Origin: Typha latifolia
Taxonomy: Eukaryota; Streptophyta; Magnoliopsida; Poales; Typhaceae
Direction of reading: 5' to 3'
DNA: 64,000 bases
Assembly: GCA_019914945.1 (NCBI GenBank)
Contig: CM034103.1
Span: forward strand, 15,280,785 to 15,344,784
Shown: piece by piece, positions 14,761 through 26,546 of the stretch
How positions within the stretch are numbered: position 1 is the first letter of the stretch
Layout: each line of letters begins with the position of its first letter
Program-made: the position numbers and the translations under genes
The notes under the pieces: generated by a model
The model's input: only the letters and a program-made list of their open reading frames with translations
Told to the model about the DNA's origin: nothing
The model's database searches: none

Positions 14761-17700
14761 ATGTCGCATTCCATCGATTCAAACGGCAATGCCCACGACT
14801 CCCTTTTGGGTTCCGAGCTCGACCCAGATCGATTCCGCTCGTCTCTAAGCTTAGAGGTCGACAAGCCCGATTCAAAGCTCTTTCCCAATCTGGGCTCGCC
14901 CATCTCTCCTCTTCTTCCCCGCCCGAGCAACACCAACACCAGCAGCAGCTCCAGCTCCTCTGGCTCCTTCACCGGCAAGCCCCTCTGCAATGCCGCTGCG
15001 GCAGCAGCGGGAAACCGGAGCCACTCCGGGGAGCTCTCTGCTTCCGCTGAGAGCAGCCCAAACGCTGCCGATACCCAAAAGGTGAGACCTTTGCACCGGC
15101 GCACCGGCTCTGGTTCTATGATCTATTCAGGGAGTAGTGGTGGCGGAGGTGGTGGCAATAGCACGGCGAGCTCTCCAGTGAGCAATGTGCTTCCGGCGGG
15201 CAATATATGCCCCTCGGGGAGGATTGGGAAGGTGGGCATGATGCCTCGGAACTCACCGAGGAGCGACGTGCTCGGATCCGGGACGGGGAATTATGGCCAT
15301 GGGAGTATAATGCGAGGTGGGGTGGCTTCCGATTCGGGGAATTCCGGGAAAATGCCGGTGGCCGTGGGGGTGAGAAATGTGGCGATGAGTGTAAACAATC
15401 TCCAGGAGGTTACAAAGGCCGGGAATGAGCATTACAAGAAGGGGAAGTATGTAGAGGCCTTGAGGTTTTACGACAGGGCAGTGACGATGTGCCCGGAGAA
15501 TGCTTCCTGCCGGAGTAACCGGGCGGCCGCGTTGATAGGGGTGGGAAGATTAGGGGAGGCGGTGAAGGAGTGCGAGGAGGCTGTCCGGCTCGATCCGACG
15601 AATGGCCGGGCTCATCACAAACTGGCTTCTTTGAATCTTAGGTGAGGTCAATGATACCATCAAATTCATCAAAGTTCCTCTTCTTCTTCTCCTCTTCTTC
15701 TTCTTCTTCTTCTTCTTCTTCTTGTTTGTACTTGTCTTTGCTGGTTGAAAGATTTGATCTTTGTGAATAGTAAATTCCTATGGTGATCTCTGTGATCTTT
15801 AGTTAATAGTATGCTATGAGATGATAGAGTGACATCTTTGTTCACATCTATGCCTTGTAGTTGAAGTGAGCTATGTTTAGTTATTTGATAAATTTTCCTT
15901 GTATCACTGCATCTGCGTTCTTCATTGGCTATTGTTTGGCGTTTAGTAACTTTGCAATCATCTATATCTTTCGATTGTTCTTTTCGCATGACATTGTGTG
16001 AAATTTTCCCTTTATAGGTTAGGATTGGTTGAGAACGCAAGGAGGCACTTCTTCTTAGCTGGATCAGGGCAGCTGCCGGATCCTGCTGCGTGGCAGAAGC
16101 TGCAAGAGGTGGAGAGGCATTTGGCGAGGTGTGCCGATGCCAGGAGGATAGGCGATTGGAAGGGTGCACTGAGGGAAGCTGATGCTACCATTGCTTCAGG
16201 AGCAGACTCTTCTCCTATGGTAAAACTATTTCAATCCATAGTCTGTAGTCATATGGATTATTCTTTTGTCAGCTATAGATTAAAGAAGTCCTACTCACTT
16301 GCAATTAATCTGCAGCTCCATGCTTCGAAAGCAGAAGCACTCCTCCGTCTCCATAAGCTTGATGAGGCTGACTCAAGTTTATCGTTTGCCCCAAGATTGG
16401 AGAGTTCATTTTTGTCTTCCTTGTCGACCAAGTTCTTTGGTATGCTATCAAACTCCTACGTCTACATTGTTCAAGCTCGAGTTGATATGGCATTGGGAAG
16501 GTAAAACAAAAAAAAATTAGAATTTTTATTATTATTTTGATATTGTAACAAATCTTAGGTGACTGAGGATTGAAGGCGGATATCGCAGGTTTGAGAGAGC
16601 AGTTGCAGCAGCGGAGAAGGCCAGGCAGCTAGATCCTGGAAACATGGAGGTGGCAATGGTGGTGAACAATGTGAGATTGGTCGCAACGGCTCGAGCTCAG
16701 GGAAATGAATTCTTTAAATCTGGAAGATTTGCAGAAGCATGTATAGCTTACGGAGAAGGACTCAAGTATGATCCCTTGAATCCTGTCCTCAATTGCAACA
16801 GAGCAGCATGTCAGTCCAAGCTGGGACAGTGGGAAAAATCTGTTGAAGACTGTAATGAAGCACTCAGAATCCAACCCAGTTACATGAAGGCCCTTTTAAG
16901 ACGAGCTGCCTCCAATTTCAAGGTAAAGAATCTCTCTTATCAACTACAATACCTACATTTTTATCAATGGACATTGTTGTAACTGGTGCGGCTTCTCTTG
17001 ATCCTTTTCTTCAACTACTCAATAGCTTGAGCGATGGGCTGAATGCGTGCAAGATTATGAGGTTCTCAGGAAGGAGCTTCCAGGAGACACCGAGGTGTCT
17101 GAAGCCTTATTCCATGCTCAGCTCGCATTGAAGACATCTCGTGGCGAGGAAGTTGCTAATATGAAATTTGGTGGTGAGGTGGAGAATGTTACTAGTTTGG
17201 AACAACTAGAAGCAGCAATATCTTTGCCTGGTGAGGTTTCCTTTTCTGTTGTTAATCGCGTATTTTTTAATTTGGTCATGCTATTTGCTCCTCGCTCTTA
17301 AGCTCCTTTCTTGTGTTAATCTAGTTGCTTCTTACGCTTATAGATTAAGAAAGTTTTGTCGATCCGGTTTTAATTTGTTATATCTAAAAGCACTCTTATA
17401 GTCTTATCAATGATATATCTTTCCATGTTTGCGTTTGTTTCTGTGATGATTTAGCGATGTATGCTGCTAATTTTGCAGGTGTTTCCATTGTGTATTTTAT
17501 GGCAACTTTTAACCCACAATGCACCCAGATTACCCCATTTGTGGATGCCCTGTGCAACCAATACCCATCAGCAAATTTCCTTAAGGCAAGTAGTAATCTT
17601 CTTTGCAAGTATGATTCCTTTCTAAAGAATCACCTTTTCTGTTCTTAACTTTGTTGTTTGTTCAAACAATAGGTCAATATCAATCAGACTCCTATTGTCG

Positions 17701-17825
17701 CCAAATCAGAGAACGTAAGGATTGTCCCAACATTCAAGATCTACAAGAACAGGATGAAGGTGAAGGAGATGATCTGCCCCAACCAGCAGGTCTTAGAGTA
17801 CTCAGTGAGGCATTACAGTCTCTGA
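14761..17825 (+). CDS. TTL: TPR repeat thioredoxin-like protein (TTL family)
   Basis: TTL proteins are plant-specific scaffolds; in Arabidopsis they act in osmotic-stress tolerance, brassinosteroid signalling and cellulose synthase dynamics, binding partners through TPRs. Exons are 14761-15641, 16018-16219, 16316-16500, 16589-16922, 17026-17230, 17479-17585 and 17673-17825, giving 688 residues (TTL1-4 are about 690). Residues 1-205 are a low-complexity Ser/Gly/Ala-rich, probably disordered region. TPR units start near residue 211 ([19 protein letters not shown]) and again near 456 ([19 protein letters not shown]). The C-terminal ~90 residues are a thioredoxin fold whose active-site position reads NPQC (614-617), with one cysteine instead of CXXC, as usual in TTLs, so redox catalysis is unlikely. 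Intron 6 begins with GC (AAG|GCAAGT), the only choice that keeps frame and family sequence. Exon 1 is GC-rich, unlike the introns. Confidence 0.95.
15678..15723. repeat. (CTT)n microsatellite in TTL intron 1
   Basis: An interrupted CTT/TTC run whose uninterrupted core is about 15693-15723. It lies 37 bases after the donor of TTL intron 1 and should be length-polymorphic. Confidence 0.9.
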
Positions 17826-18160
17826 CGTCAACAGTTGAATCCACACTATCATTTTTCATACATATCAGATCCGGTAGTCTACGGGCTACATTTACAATTC
17901 TTTGACCCGAACATGAGCCAGATCGAGAGGGAAATATCTCAATTCTTTCTGTTTCCATTCCTTTGTTTACTCTTCCCATTTTGTTCGATGTTCGCACACT
18001 TTATTCATTCTTTTCCTCTCTCGCTCTCCATTCATTTCAACTATTTCTCGCCCCTCCTCCGATTCCCTCATTTAATCAGTCATTTTCTTCGCTCCAATTT
18101 TATAGCAACACATTATACCTTCTGCACTCGAGGCTTGTCAGTAGTATTTTGATGTAGTTC

Positions 18161-18187
<27 letters not shown>
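18161..18187. repeat. (AG)13 microsatellite
   Basis: An uninterrupted AG run of about 27 bases, about 340 bases after the TTL stop codon, probably in or just past its 3' UTR. Confidence 0.9.
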
Positions 18188-18191
<4 letters not shown>

Positions 18192-19214
18192 ATGTATATA
18201 CCTTATACCAAACATCAAAAGCCATTGGGGAAGATTGGTTATGTGGTGGTAGCAAGCAAACTTCTATATGAGTTAGATACCGGGTTTAGAGAGAAATTTG
18301 TCAAATTGCTGCTGCTAGTGTTTACTCTGATATACATGCTACAAATTTATTTTATGAATAAGAACTCAAAATTCTTTCTCCTGTTACTGCATCTAAGATT
18401 TGTCCACTAGACTCTGGATGTGGTTGTTGGGTGCATTCATTGCTGTGAAAAGACCATCTCCTTTGTCAGTTCTCTCCTTCCAAATTTTCACAACTCTGTT
18501 AGCAATGTTCTTATACACTGACAGCAAAAGAAGTCAAAAATAAAAGGACTATTGGTGGGGTTACATGGAAAGTATACTTCTGTATCATTGTGGCTTCTTA
18601 TGATCTTTCTTTTTCTATTCCTTTAAGCGGCTGTTTGGTTTGGTGGAAATAGTGAGATTCAATGTCAAAGGTGGGATAAATTTTTAAATAGTAAATTAAA
18701 ATTGATAAAAAAAAATTTCAAAACTATCTCATCCACTTATTCCAAAATGTTAGTGACTAATTCACCCTTGTTTATTTTATGTACTACTTATAGTGTGTTA
18801 AATTATAGTTTAAATTTAGATTGAAGTAATATATTAGAATATATTCATAGTGAATAAGTGCTCTCTAGCGTCGGTTCCAACTTTGATAATAAATACTAAT
18901 GTAGACATAATTAAGCACATTTACAAACTGCATGAAAGTTGAAACCTTTCATAAATTCATAATTAAGAGGAGGAGGAGACAAAGGCATGGCCCTCTTGGG
19001 GACATCCAACTAACTTCGAATCCAAAACCATGGAAGCCAGCTTGGAGAGAAGACTTTTTAGTACCCAAAAAAAAAAAAAGTCATAGTAGAAGAAAGAGCC
19101 CCAAGATTTGTTTCTTTTTAGTCAGGAGAGGAGAAGAGCCTTCTCTTTTTATTATTTCTTCTCTCATTTTAATTCCTCCACCACTCTACTTGTGTCCTAG
19201 TTATGTCGGCAGGG

Positions 19215-19402
19215 ATCCAACCCGTGACCATTGGAGACCCCACCACCTCCAAAATGATATGAGACCCATGAAGTCTTCTTCCTCTTTGAGATCGATTTCA
19301 GAGAGAGAGAGGGAGAGGATTTGAAGCTTTGGATGCATGGAATTTAATGGAAGTAGAAAAGTTTTGAGGAGTAGTAGTGGGAGTGGCATCCAACCCGTGA
19401 CC
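19215..19402. repeat. 15-bp direct repeat pair
   Basis: The sequence ATCCAACCCGTGACC occurs at 19215-19229 and again at 19388-19402, 173 bases apart, both times followed closely by CCCCACC-like sequence. No gene overlaps it. Confidence 0.7.
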
Positions 19403-21524
19403 CCACCCTCTCCCCCTTTGGTGCACCATTATGGAAGGGAGGGGTGGATCATCCATTTTTCCTACTTGCCAACTGTCTCTCAAAGTATTTGCTCACCTTT
19501 TCATCTCATTAACAAGACCTTAATAATGTTTATCCACTATGAGGTTTATGGTAGCTAAAGTTTATTAACAAGATAGGGAAACTACATTTTACTACGCCGA
19601 CTTAGTTAGGTCTAAATTTATTTCATTTCCTATAATTTTATTTTATATTACTTTGATCCTTTATAATTATAGTTTAATTGAAAATACTATCTTTTTGTAA
19701 CATTTGATTAGTCTACTGGTCGAATTTTAAGATACTTCTTAGAGATAAAATTATAGTTAATTAGATGAGCTTTACAATGCATCAAAAATAATATTTATTA
19801 GATTTATTTTTTTCATCCGTAATCTGATCAGTATTACTTTAAATACGTTAAAAAATTTATCAATTATTGACCACTTTATCTTTAGCAAGTATCTTCAAAT
19901 TTGACATATAGATTAATTAAATATGAAAAATATAATGATTTCAGTATGAATATAAATTATAAGGAAGTACACTAACATAAATAAAATTATAGAGGATGAA
20001 GTGAACTAAGGCCTAATCACATAAAGTTAAAAATATAATTTATCTTAAGAAGAATATTTTGTAATATGATGCCCTTTTATTAATCAACAATAGTCAATTA
20101 CCATAGTCTAATTGAGTCTCAGTCTGTGCGCATGAACGATGGAAAGTAATGTATATATATAGTTTAGACTTATTGTAGCCCATTTTTCAAAAGATCAATA
20201 AAAACTAGTCTTTCTCTGTAGTGATTTTATCTAAAGGCATACAATTAGCTTTGACATTAATTAAGAAAAATAAATAATGGTTTTAGAGAGCTCCAAACTG
20301 GCCATATCCTCTAAAATATACCAACCCTACATATAGGGGTAGTCTAATATAATGTTCTAGAGAAGAACTTCCATATATGTGCTTGGATTACCTTCCAAGC
20401 AGCCAAATCTTCCTATATCTCTTCCACAATCTGTTCCTCTTTGTCCTACTAAGGTACCCTAATTTCAAAGGAAGGTAGCATGAAACCCTAGCTAAGGTCT
20501 ACATTAGTGTACAAATCGGCAATGGGATCCATAAAAGAAAGAAATGATTATTACTAGGTCAAGCAAACAGTCCCATCCTAACTCTTCCTTTTGGGGCCCA
20601 AAAGATTATTAGGTAAGGTAGGCCGGCAAATTAATTAGCTTAAGATTGGTTTAAGGGCCATGGATTGGAGGGAGACATGGCCCTTTCAAGACAAATTGTG
20701 GTTGTCCAACATTAGAGCAATTAGGGTAGTGTCCAAAATTATAGGGCATTTGTTTAGTTATATAGGCCCTAGCAACTTGTTTTGGTCCAAGTTGGTAACA
20801 GTAGTGGAAATTAATTATGGGTGCTGTCTCCTAAGTTTTCTTACACTGAAAATCTGAAAATATTATTAGTGCTGCCGTATTCTATTTTTTATCATTCATG
20901 AGTCCGAAAATTAGATATGAGCTAAACAAAGAGTTAAGTCTCTCTAAATACAAAAGCACTTAAGCTTCACCGAACTTTTAACTACCTAATCTAGGCTTCA
21001 AGCTATATGCGTCGTCAAACAATTATTCTGAATCAAATGCCATCGAGACCTACTCCAAGCTACTGCGTTGTCAAGCTGTTCATCCAAGCTAACCGCACTG
21101 TTGAGTCATGTGCCGTTGTATTCTTTAAAATCTTATAATTGTCACTATTTTTTTAATTCTTTGAGAATTATCATCATGGTTAAATTTAAATGAATATTCC
21201 AACCAGATTATTATTAAGGTTAACTAACAAAAAAGAATAAGATGTAAAATATACTTGTACCTCTCATAAAGAATGTTTTTATCGTTGTACTATAGTAACA
21301 TGATGATTTTCGGTGGAAGTTGCAATATTTTGAAAGTTTTAGTGGCAAATATGTAAAAATCCTTTAAGGGCTTCAGTGGCTTAGAAGTTACAAATGTAGG
21401 CCCAACTCGGCCCAAGTATAAATTCTAAGTAATGATAACAATCTACTGAGGCCCAAAGTTTTGTGCCCATATATATATCATAGGTTTTAAATAAATAACC
21501 AAAGTGCGACGTTATCCACCTAAT

Positions 21525-21914
21525 TTAAGCAAAGGCCTCAACCGGAAAAGTCTTAGTAAACCCAGCAAGACTCTTGAATCGAATCTTCTCCGAGTCGTCG
21601 ACGGCGATCTCTTTGACCGGCGGCCAAAGAAGCAGCTCCTTAGCCTTCACGCCCTTAAGCATCTTAATGCACTTGTTGTCCAAGTATCCATTGATCTCGG
21701 TATCATAGCTCACTAACTTACTTGCCATCTTAAAGTTGCGCTCCACCTTCTTCCTCTGGAATCTTGAGGATCCACATAAATCCGGTGACCCTCGCGAAGC
21801 CGACTTCGATCACGTCGGCGAGCGGCAGGAGGCCGAACTCTTCGACGAGGGCGAGGTCGAACTTTATGCCATCGTCGTGGCCTTTGCTTACGATGCTTGT
21901 TCCTTCTCGGCCAT
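21525..21914 (-). pseudogene. DUF538 protein gene, two frameshifts
   Basis: DUF538 proteins are small plant proteins of about 120-170 residues with a proposed lipid-binding, BPI-like fold and stress-linked expression. Reading the minus strand, an ATG at 21914 opens MAEKEQAS and stops. The family sequence continues in a second frame (GHDDGIKFDLALVEEFGLLP, then ADVIEVGFARVTGFMW) to about 21755. It then moves to a third frame (KLVSYDTEINGYL, GVKAKELLLW, then SFPVEAFA-like TFPVEAFA) ending at 21525. Conserved landmarks GLLPL, EVG, TGF, GVKAKELLLW and FPVEAF are in the right order and nothing is missing, so only two single-base-scale shifts break it. The genes are normally intronless, so splicing is an unlikely repair. 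It is either a recent pseudogene or carries assembly errors. It sits 260 bases downstream of the VQ gene on the same strand. Confidence 0.75.
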
Positions 21915-22174
21915 GGCTAGTCTATAAGGTAATTAAGGTTTGGATTAGTTGTGGTTTAAGGAACCGAGAGTTTATGATGGATGGTAGAGAGGGAAAAGTG
22001 TCTCTCTCCCTCTCTGCATTTCATGCAGATATATTATTTGTCGAATTAGAACTCAACCATCTAACGCGGAATATTCTTGTACATATATCTACGATATTAT
22101 AAGGTTGCACTAACAAAAGAATGCAATTTAATCACTCAGAAGATCTAGAGAGAAAACGAATATAAACTTATTGG

Positions 22175-22426
22175 TTACTCTCGTAGCAACTCATTCAACT
22201 CAGCAATGGTTGGAACCTTTCTATCCCTCTCTTCTCTAATTACTCCATCCATAGATGATTTCCCACTCGCTTGTGTCTTCTGATCAGTTAACCCACTTGT
22301 GCTCTCAATCGTTGCAGTCTTCCCGGTGAGCTTCTGGACGATGGATTTGAAGCTCGTGGCATCCGTTTCGACGAACCTCGTCTCGATGATCTTAACCGTC
22401 ACCGGCGGCTGTTGTTCGCCGGACAT
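22175..22426 (-). CDS. Small VQ-motif protein (VQ1/VQ10-like)
   Basis: VQ proteins are plant cofactors that bind WRKY transcription factors or MAP kinases through a short motif and tune defence and stress responses in the nucleus. This single-exon gene encodes 83 residues. The VQ signature FxxxVQxLTG is complete as FKSIVQKLTG at residues 26-35. It is preceded by VKIIETRFVETDATS, a segment typical of the short VQ1/VQ10 type. The C-terminus ends in an acidic leucine-containing tail (TIAELNELLRE). The start is the first ATG and gives the family's usual short N-terminus. VQ genes are often intronless, as here. Partners cannot be told from the sequence. Confidence 0.9.
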   Translation of the reverse strand: MSGEQQPPVTVKIIETRFVETDATSFKSIVQKLTGKTATIESTSGLTDQKTQASGKSSMDGVIREERDRKVPTIAELNELLRE

Positions 22427-25176
22427 CGATCGTATGGAGTTGATATCGACCTCGCCTCTAATGTGATCACAAATGTGATCGAGTCCTTCGAGCTAGCCAT
22501 ATATAAACACCGTACGTGGCAGTTGTATTAAGGTAAGTTAAGTAGATGGTTTAGTAATAGACGTGACCAAGAATAGTCAAACGATTGGCCAGGGAAGGAA
22601 CATCGGCCGATACCTTGTTGGTCAAAGATTTTGGCTGGTTTGACTATTGCTCATTTTCATATAGACTCTTTTATCTATTTTTAATTGTATAAAATCTGAG
22701 AAATAAGTGAAGTATCTCTCCTATTACTTGTTTGTTTGACTATTATTTTTGCTATAAAATTATAATATTAGCAATCTAGGGTTATTTTACCTTAATTTGA
22801 GGGGGGGGGTAAAAAAGAGAGATAAAAGAGTAAGTTGAATTAGCACTACAAAAGAAAGATGAGAGACATCAGATTTGTTGAGAAAGGTCAAAGTGTCACA
22901 AAATGTAACGTGTGAAAATAGATAATAATTTAAGAGTCTAGGTGTAATTAACCATTTTCCTTCTAATTGTGAGCTTTCATAGGTAATCAAGGGCAAGAAG
23001 ATTCAAGCACACTCCAGCTTTAGAATAAATGCTTGACAATTTCTAAATTTGCTTATCCTAATTGCGTGGCATCTTTTACTACTCAACCGTGAAGAAGAAA
23101 ACGTCTGAGTAACTCAAAGGACAGCCCACAAGAAGAGTTATTGAATTACAATAACAGTGATAGAAAGAAATGTCTATAGAGAAGAAAAAAAATATATTGA
23201 ATCACCTCTATTAGATTCCAGAAGTTGTCAAAAGTAGCAATGTCAAAAGAGACTAGTCAATAAAAAGTTTTCAAGAGTGAGAGGGCAAGACACATCTTTC
23301 AGAAACACTACATAGATTGAAAGAAAGATTACTATCAAACAGAAGTATAAGAATATAAAAGATCCAAAATTAGGATATATTTTCCCTTTAATTATCATTA
23401 TCCAGTACAACCCATGCATCATGCACGAATTAACAAATCGTATCGAATAGAAGAAGTTAGGTAGGAAACAGATGAATAATTCCAACCAATAACGGGTTAA
23501 AGATAGAAAGGTAACTTCGGCTACTGGAGATTCGGCAGCTGACTAAATTCTTGCAATTTCCCCCAGAAGAGTGAAGAATATTATATGAAAATTTTCCGAA
23601 AAGGAAAAGTATATGAAGAAATGATGGAAAGGAAAGGGTATCCTAGATAGATGAGGTGCAGGATGCATAAGTTTGTGAAGAATAAGGTGCATAAGTTTCA
23701 TCAGCATATCCTGGTTACCTTTGCTGCCAGAATTGATATAGATCCGTGCTGTAATAATAGACAGTTTGTAATATTATTCAATAACTGGATATCTAATAGA
23801 GATCCATAATGTAACAATAGACAGTTGTGAAAATAACTTTATAGTTTGAGCAAGCTACAGCACAACATAAAAGCTTCACTCAGCACACATAAGACCAGGA
23901 TTTCTACCCAGCAGATTCTCATTAAGTTTAACAATCCATCTCTCAATAATACCTGATCTACATACTATGCTAGGAATCGAATTGCACTGACAGACTATCA
24001 AGCCTGCCGAAGAAGTCAATGCTAAAGTCTCATATCTTGATCTCAAAAGGTAGTCCACAGTACCTTGAAAGCTTAGATGGTCACACCTATTGCAGTTAAC
24101 GCCAGGATGAACAGTTACAGCAGTCACTGGATATCTCCCATTGGAATGACAAGGTAAAATACATCAAAAGAGTAAAAGGGGAAGAATAATAAGCAGAAGG
24201 AAGACTTGATTGGCTAGATTAAACATTCCGACAGAATTATGAAGTTATTTTTCCTCCTGCATGCAGCAAATCAGAGCTAATACTGCAAAACAAGTAAATA
24301 AATACAAACTTTTATTAGCTAAAATTGCATATCTCTCAAAAAAGGGGAAAAGGAACAGCTTGAATAAAATCAAATGCTGTATGAAATTAGAGTTCACAAG
24401 ATCATCATGTTATATAGTATTAGGATTAAAAATATACAGGCAGAAAGCTAATCCAAGCAGTAACAAAAATAGTAAGGAACCGCTTTGTTGCTAAAAGAGG
24501 AGCTTCCTGGTACTAGTGTATAATTCATGTTTATTTGAAAAGGGGAGGATACTAGATTAGTTTCCACTTCTTAATTTCCTCCATTCTCACCAGGTATCTA
24601 GCACAAATTCAGCCATAGCCTTCTAGGCTCTAGTGGAATATAAAAAATAAATAAAGAAGATCCACTAATGCAGACATAAAAAGTTCGATGGCTTCATCTC
24701 TCTTTTCCCATTCGTGTTCTTATATTGATTATACTCATTGACCTAGGTATGCCATGTATGGGCTCAAGAAGTGAGCTTGTCACTTATTAATCCCATGATC
24801 CAAGCCAAGCACAAGGGTTCTGCAAAAGAACTCTAGCAAATTTAGGTCCCTAGAGAAGTCATCATATTCTTATATTCCTTCTATTACCAAAGTCCACACC
24901 TTTCAATTAGAAAACATGAGTACGCTAACAAATATTCTTGCTTCTATAAGGATGGAAAAGGACTCTCATTTGGCCAACAAAAAGAGCTACTACACAGGGC
25001 AACTTCATCAACCATTGCTTGTTCCAAGCAGGAACACAGCTTTAACAAAAAAAATCATAGTATAGCCAATGAGCTAAGTATAACCAGAAACAATTGTAAT
25101 ACCAAGACAACAAATTAAATGAGATCCAGCAAAAGAAGCAAAAAATATAACAACTATAATGGGGAAAATACAGATG
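22427..25176. other. Intergenic region, VQ to NF-YB 3' flank
   Basis: About 2.7 kb. The left part should hold the VQ promoter and the right part the NF-YB 3' UTR. It contains a 10-G run near 22801 and a degenerate direct repeat with a 60-bp period at 23738-23828. No coding exon was recognised, although a further 3' exon of NF-YB cannot be excluded. Confidence 0.45.
23738..23828. repeat. Degenerate direct repeat, 60-bp period
   Basis: Two about 30-base blocks, both reading AGATCC...TGTAA.AATAGACAGTT, start exactly 60 bases apart (23738 and 23798). Some 30 unrelated bases separate them. A local duplication is the simplest reading. Confidence 0.6.
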
Positions 25177-26415
25177 TCATGATGCTGGTCCTCCGTCCAT
25201 CTGCCTGTCAGTGATGGCTGTCTCAATAAACCAAGAGATTTTGTAGCACGTCAAAGCATTAAGTGCTTGAGTAAGGTAGAGGGAACCCCAATATCCTGGG
25301 AAGTCTCTAACAATATTTTCTCTATGTTGAAAAGGGAAACCTAACTTTCCCTATCATCCTACTGTCTGTAAACAACTTGACCAAATCGCAGGATAACTTA
25401 ACGGAAAAAATATTTATTGTTTTCAGAGTGTAATATCCACTGATGCAGAAGGGTAGCCATCGAATATGAAGATAGCATACAGCCATTAGTATTCTAAGCA
25501 GATATAAGAAAAGGAGAGGATAGAAAATTTTTGAAGAGGCGTAGTTAAGATACTGCATTATTCAAAAAAATGAAACAATAGCACTAGTCGTTACTGATCA
25601 AACTTTGATTTAATGAGGAAATGAAGAACCTACCGAGGCCCCCGGATCCCCATTAACAACACCTTCTCGCTTTCCTGATTGATCAGAAGTTCGTGAGCCC
25701 TTGCTATCTCCCTATAAGATTGCATGAAGAATGAAAGCAAAATCACTCAAATGCACCGAAGACAGCACTTGGAAAAGATAAACATATAAGTTTGATGACC
25801 AAAAATATTACCTCCATCTGCAGCAACAGCATGAATGCCATAATCCATTGAGATTCACATTAAAAAGAAAAAGTAAACAACTACATATATAAGTGAACTC
25901 TATTATTAAAAAAAAAAGGTGAACTTTACCCGAAAAAGGAGAGAAAATAAATAAACTACCTCTCTATAGAGCTGCAAGTAGAGCTTGAGTGGCTCTACGT
26001 AATCTTCGAACCCTAATGTTCCCATCGCCCAGAGCAAATCATCGCCATTAATCGTCTTCCTCTTCTCTCTCTGACACTTATCGCTTGCCCTGCACCGGAA
26101 AAAAAAAGCCTAGAAATCACCACGGAAACAGGGAGAAGTGAACAAATGATGGACTAAAAAGAAGGATCTACGATCTATCGGCCCCAACTCGCTTGTGATG
26201 AAGCTGATGAACTCGGAGACGCACTCCTGCACCGACTCCTTCGCGTCCTTCGCAATCTTTCCATTCTCCGGTATCGCCTTCCTCATGATCCGCCCTATGT
26301 TAGCAATCGGGAGGAACCGGTCCTGCTCCCTCGCCCCGCCGCCGCCGGCCGACGCGCCCCCGTGGTCGCCGGAGTTGCCGCTCTCCGGAGATCCCGGAGC
26401 ACCCGATTCCGCCAT
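25177..26415 (-). CDS. NF-YB: NF-Y transcription factor subunit B
   Basis: NF-YB pairs with NF-YC through a histone fold and, with NF-YA, binds CCAAT boxes. Exons are 26415-26189, 26089-25960, 25817-25812 (six bases, ATGGAG), 25711-25634 and, tentatively, 25221-25177, giving about 161 residues. Residues 1-28 are Gly/Ala/Ser-rich. The histone-fold core runs about 29-119, with [36 protein letters not shown], then [20 protein letters not shown] and [14 protein letters not shown]. The microexon is needed to restore the conserved YREMEGD after the core and has perfect AG/GT flanks. The join of this subtype (NF-YB1/8/10-like, non-LEC1) is therefore convincing. The last exon (ending [10 protein letters not shown]) rests only on splice-like signals and an open phase; a different 3' end is possible. 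Confidence 0.88.
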
Positions 26416-26520
26416 GTATAAGCCTCAAGAAGCCCTAACCCTAGCTCCATTCCAAGTCGAGAGAAGAAAATTAGAGTTTCTGAAAATTCCCGGTTGGAAA
26501 ATGCAAAGTATGTTACCTCA

Positions 26521-26546
26521 GAGATGGAGATGGAGATGGAGATGGA
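26521..26546. repeat. GAGATG hexamer repeat upstream of NF-YB
   Basis: Just over four copies of GAGATG (CATCTC on the sense strand of NF-YB), about 110-130 bases before the NF-YB start codon, so in its 5' leader or core promoter. Confidence 0.75.

Larger units (their letters stand above)
17826..21524. other. Intergenic region, TTL to DUF538
   Basis: About 3.7 kb with no recognised gene. It begins with the TTL 3' UTR, which carries an AG microsatellite. Around 18930-19560 it is richer in GC and purines, with a 130-codon open frame that resembles nothing. From 19560 on it is AT-rich spacer. Confidence 0.5.

Noticed and set aside
14535..15104. Overlapping frames on both strands over TTL exon 1
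   Set aside because: These are shadows of the GC-rich, Ser/Ala-rich first exon.
15998..16600. TTL exons read through into introns
   Set aside because: Open frames extending past 16219 and 16500 run into introns; splice signals and family sequence place the borders.
18932..19324. 130-codon open frame in the TTL-DUF538 spacer
   Set aside because: It starts with ATG but is low-complexity, very basic and resembles nothing; no splice or promoter context supports it.
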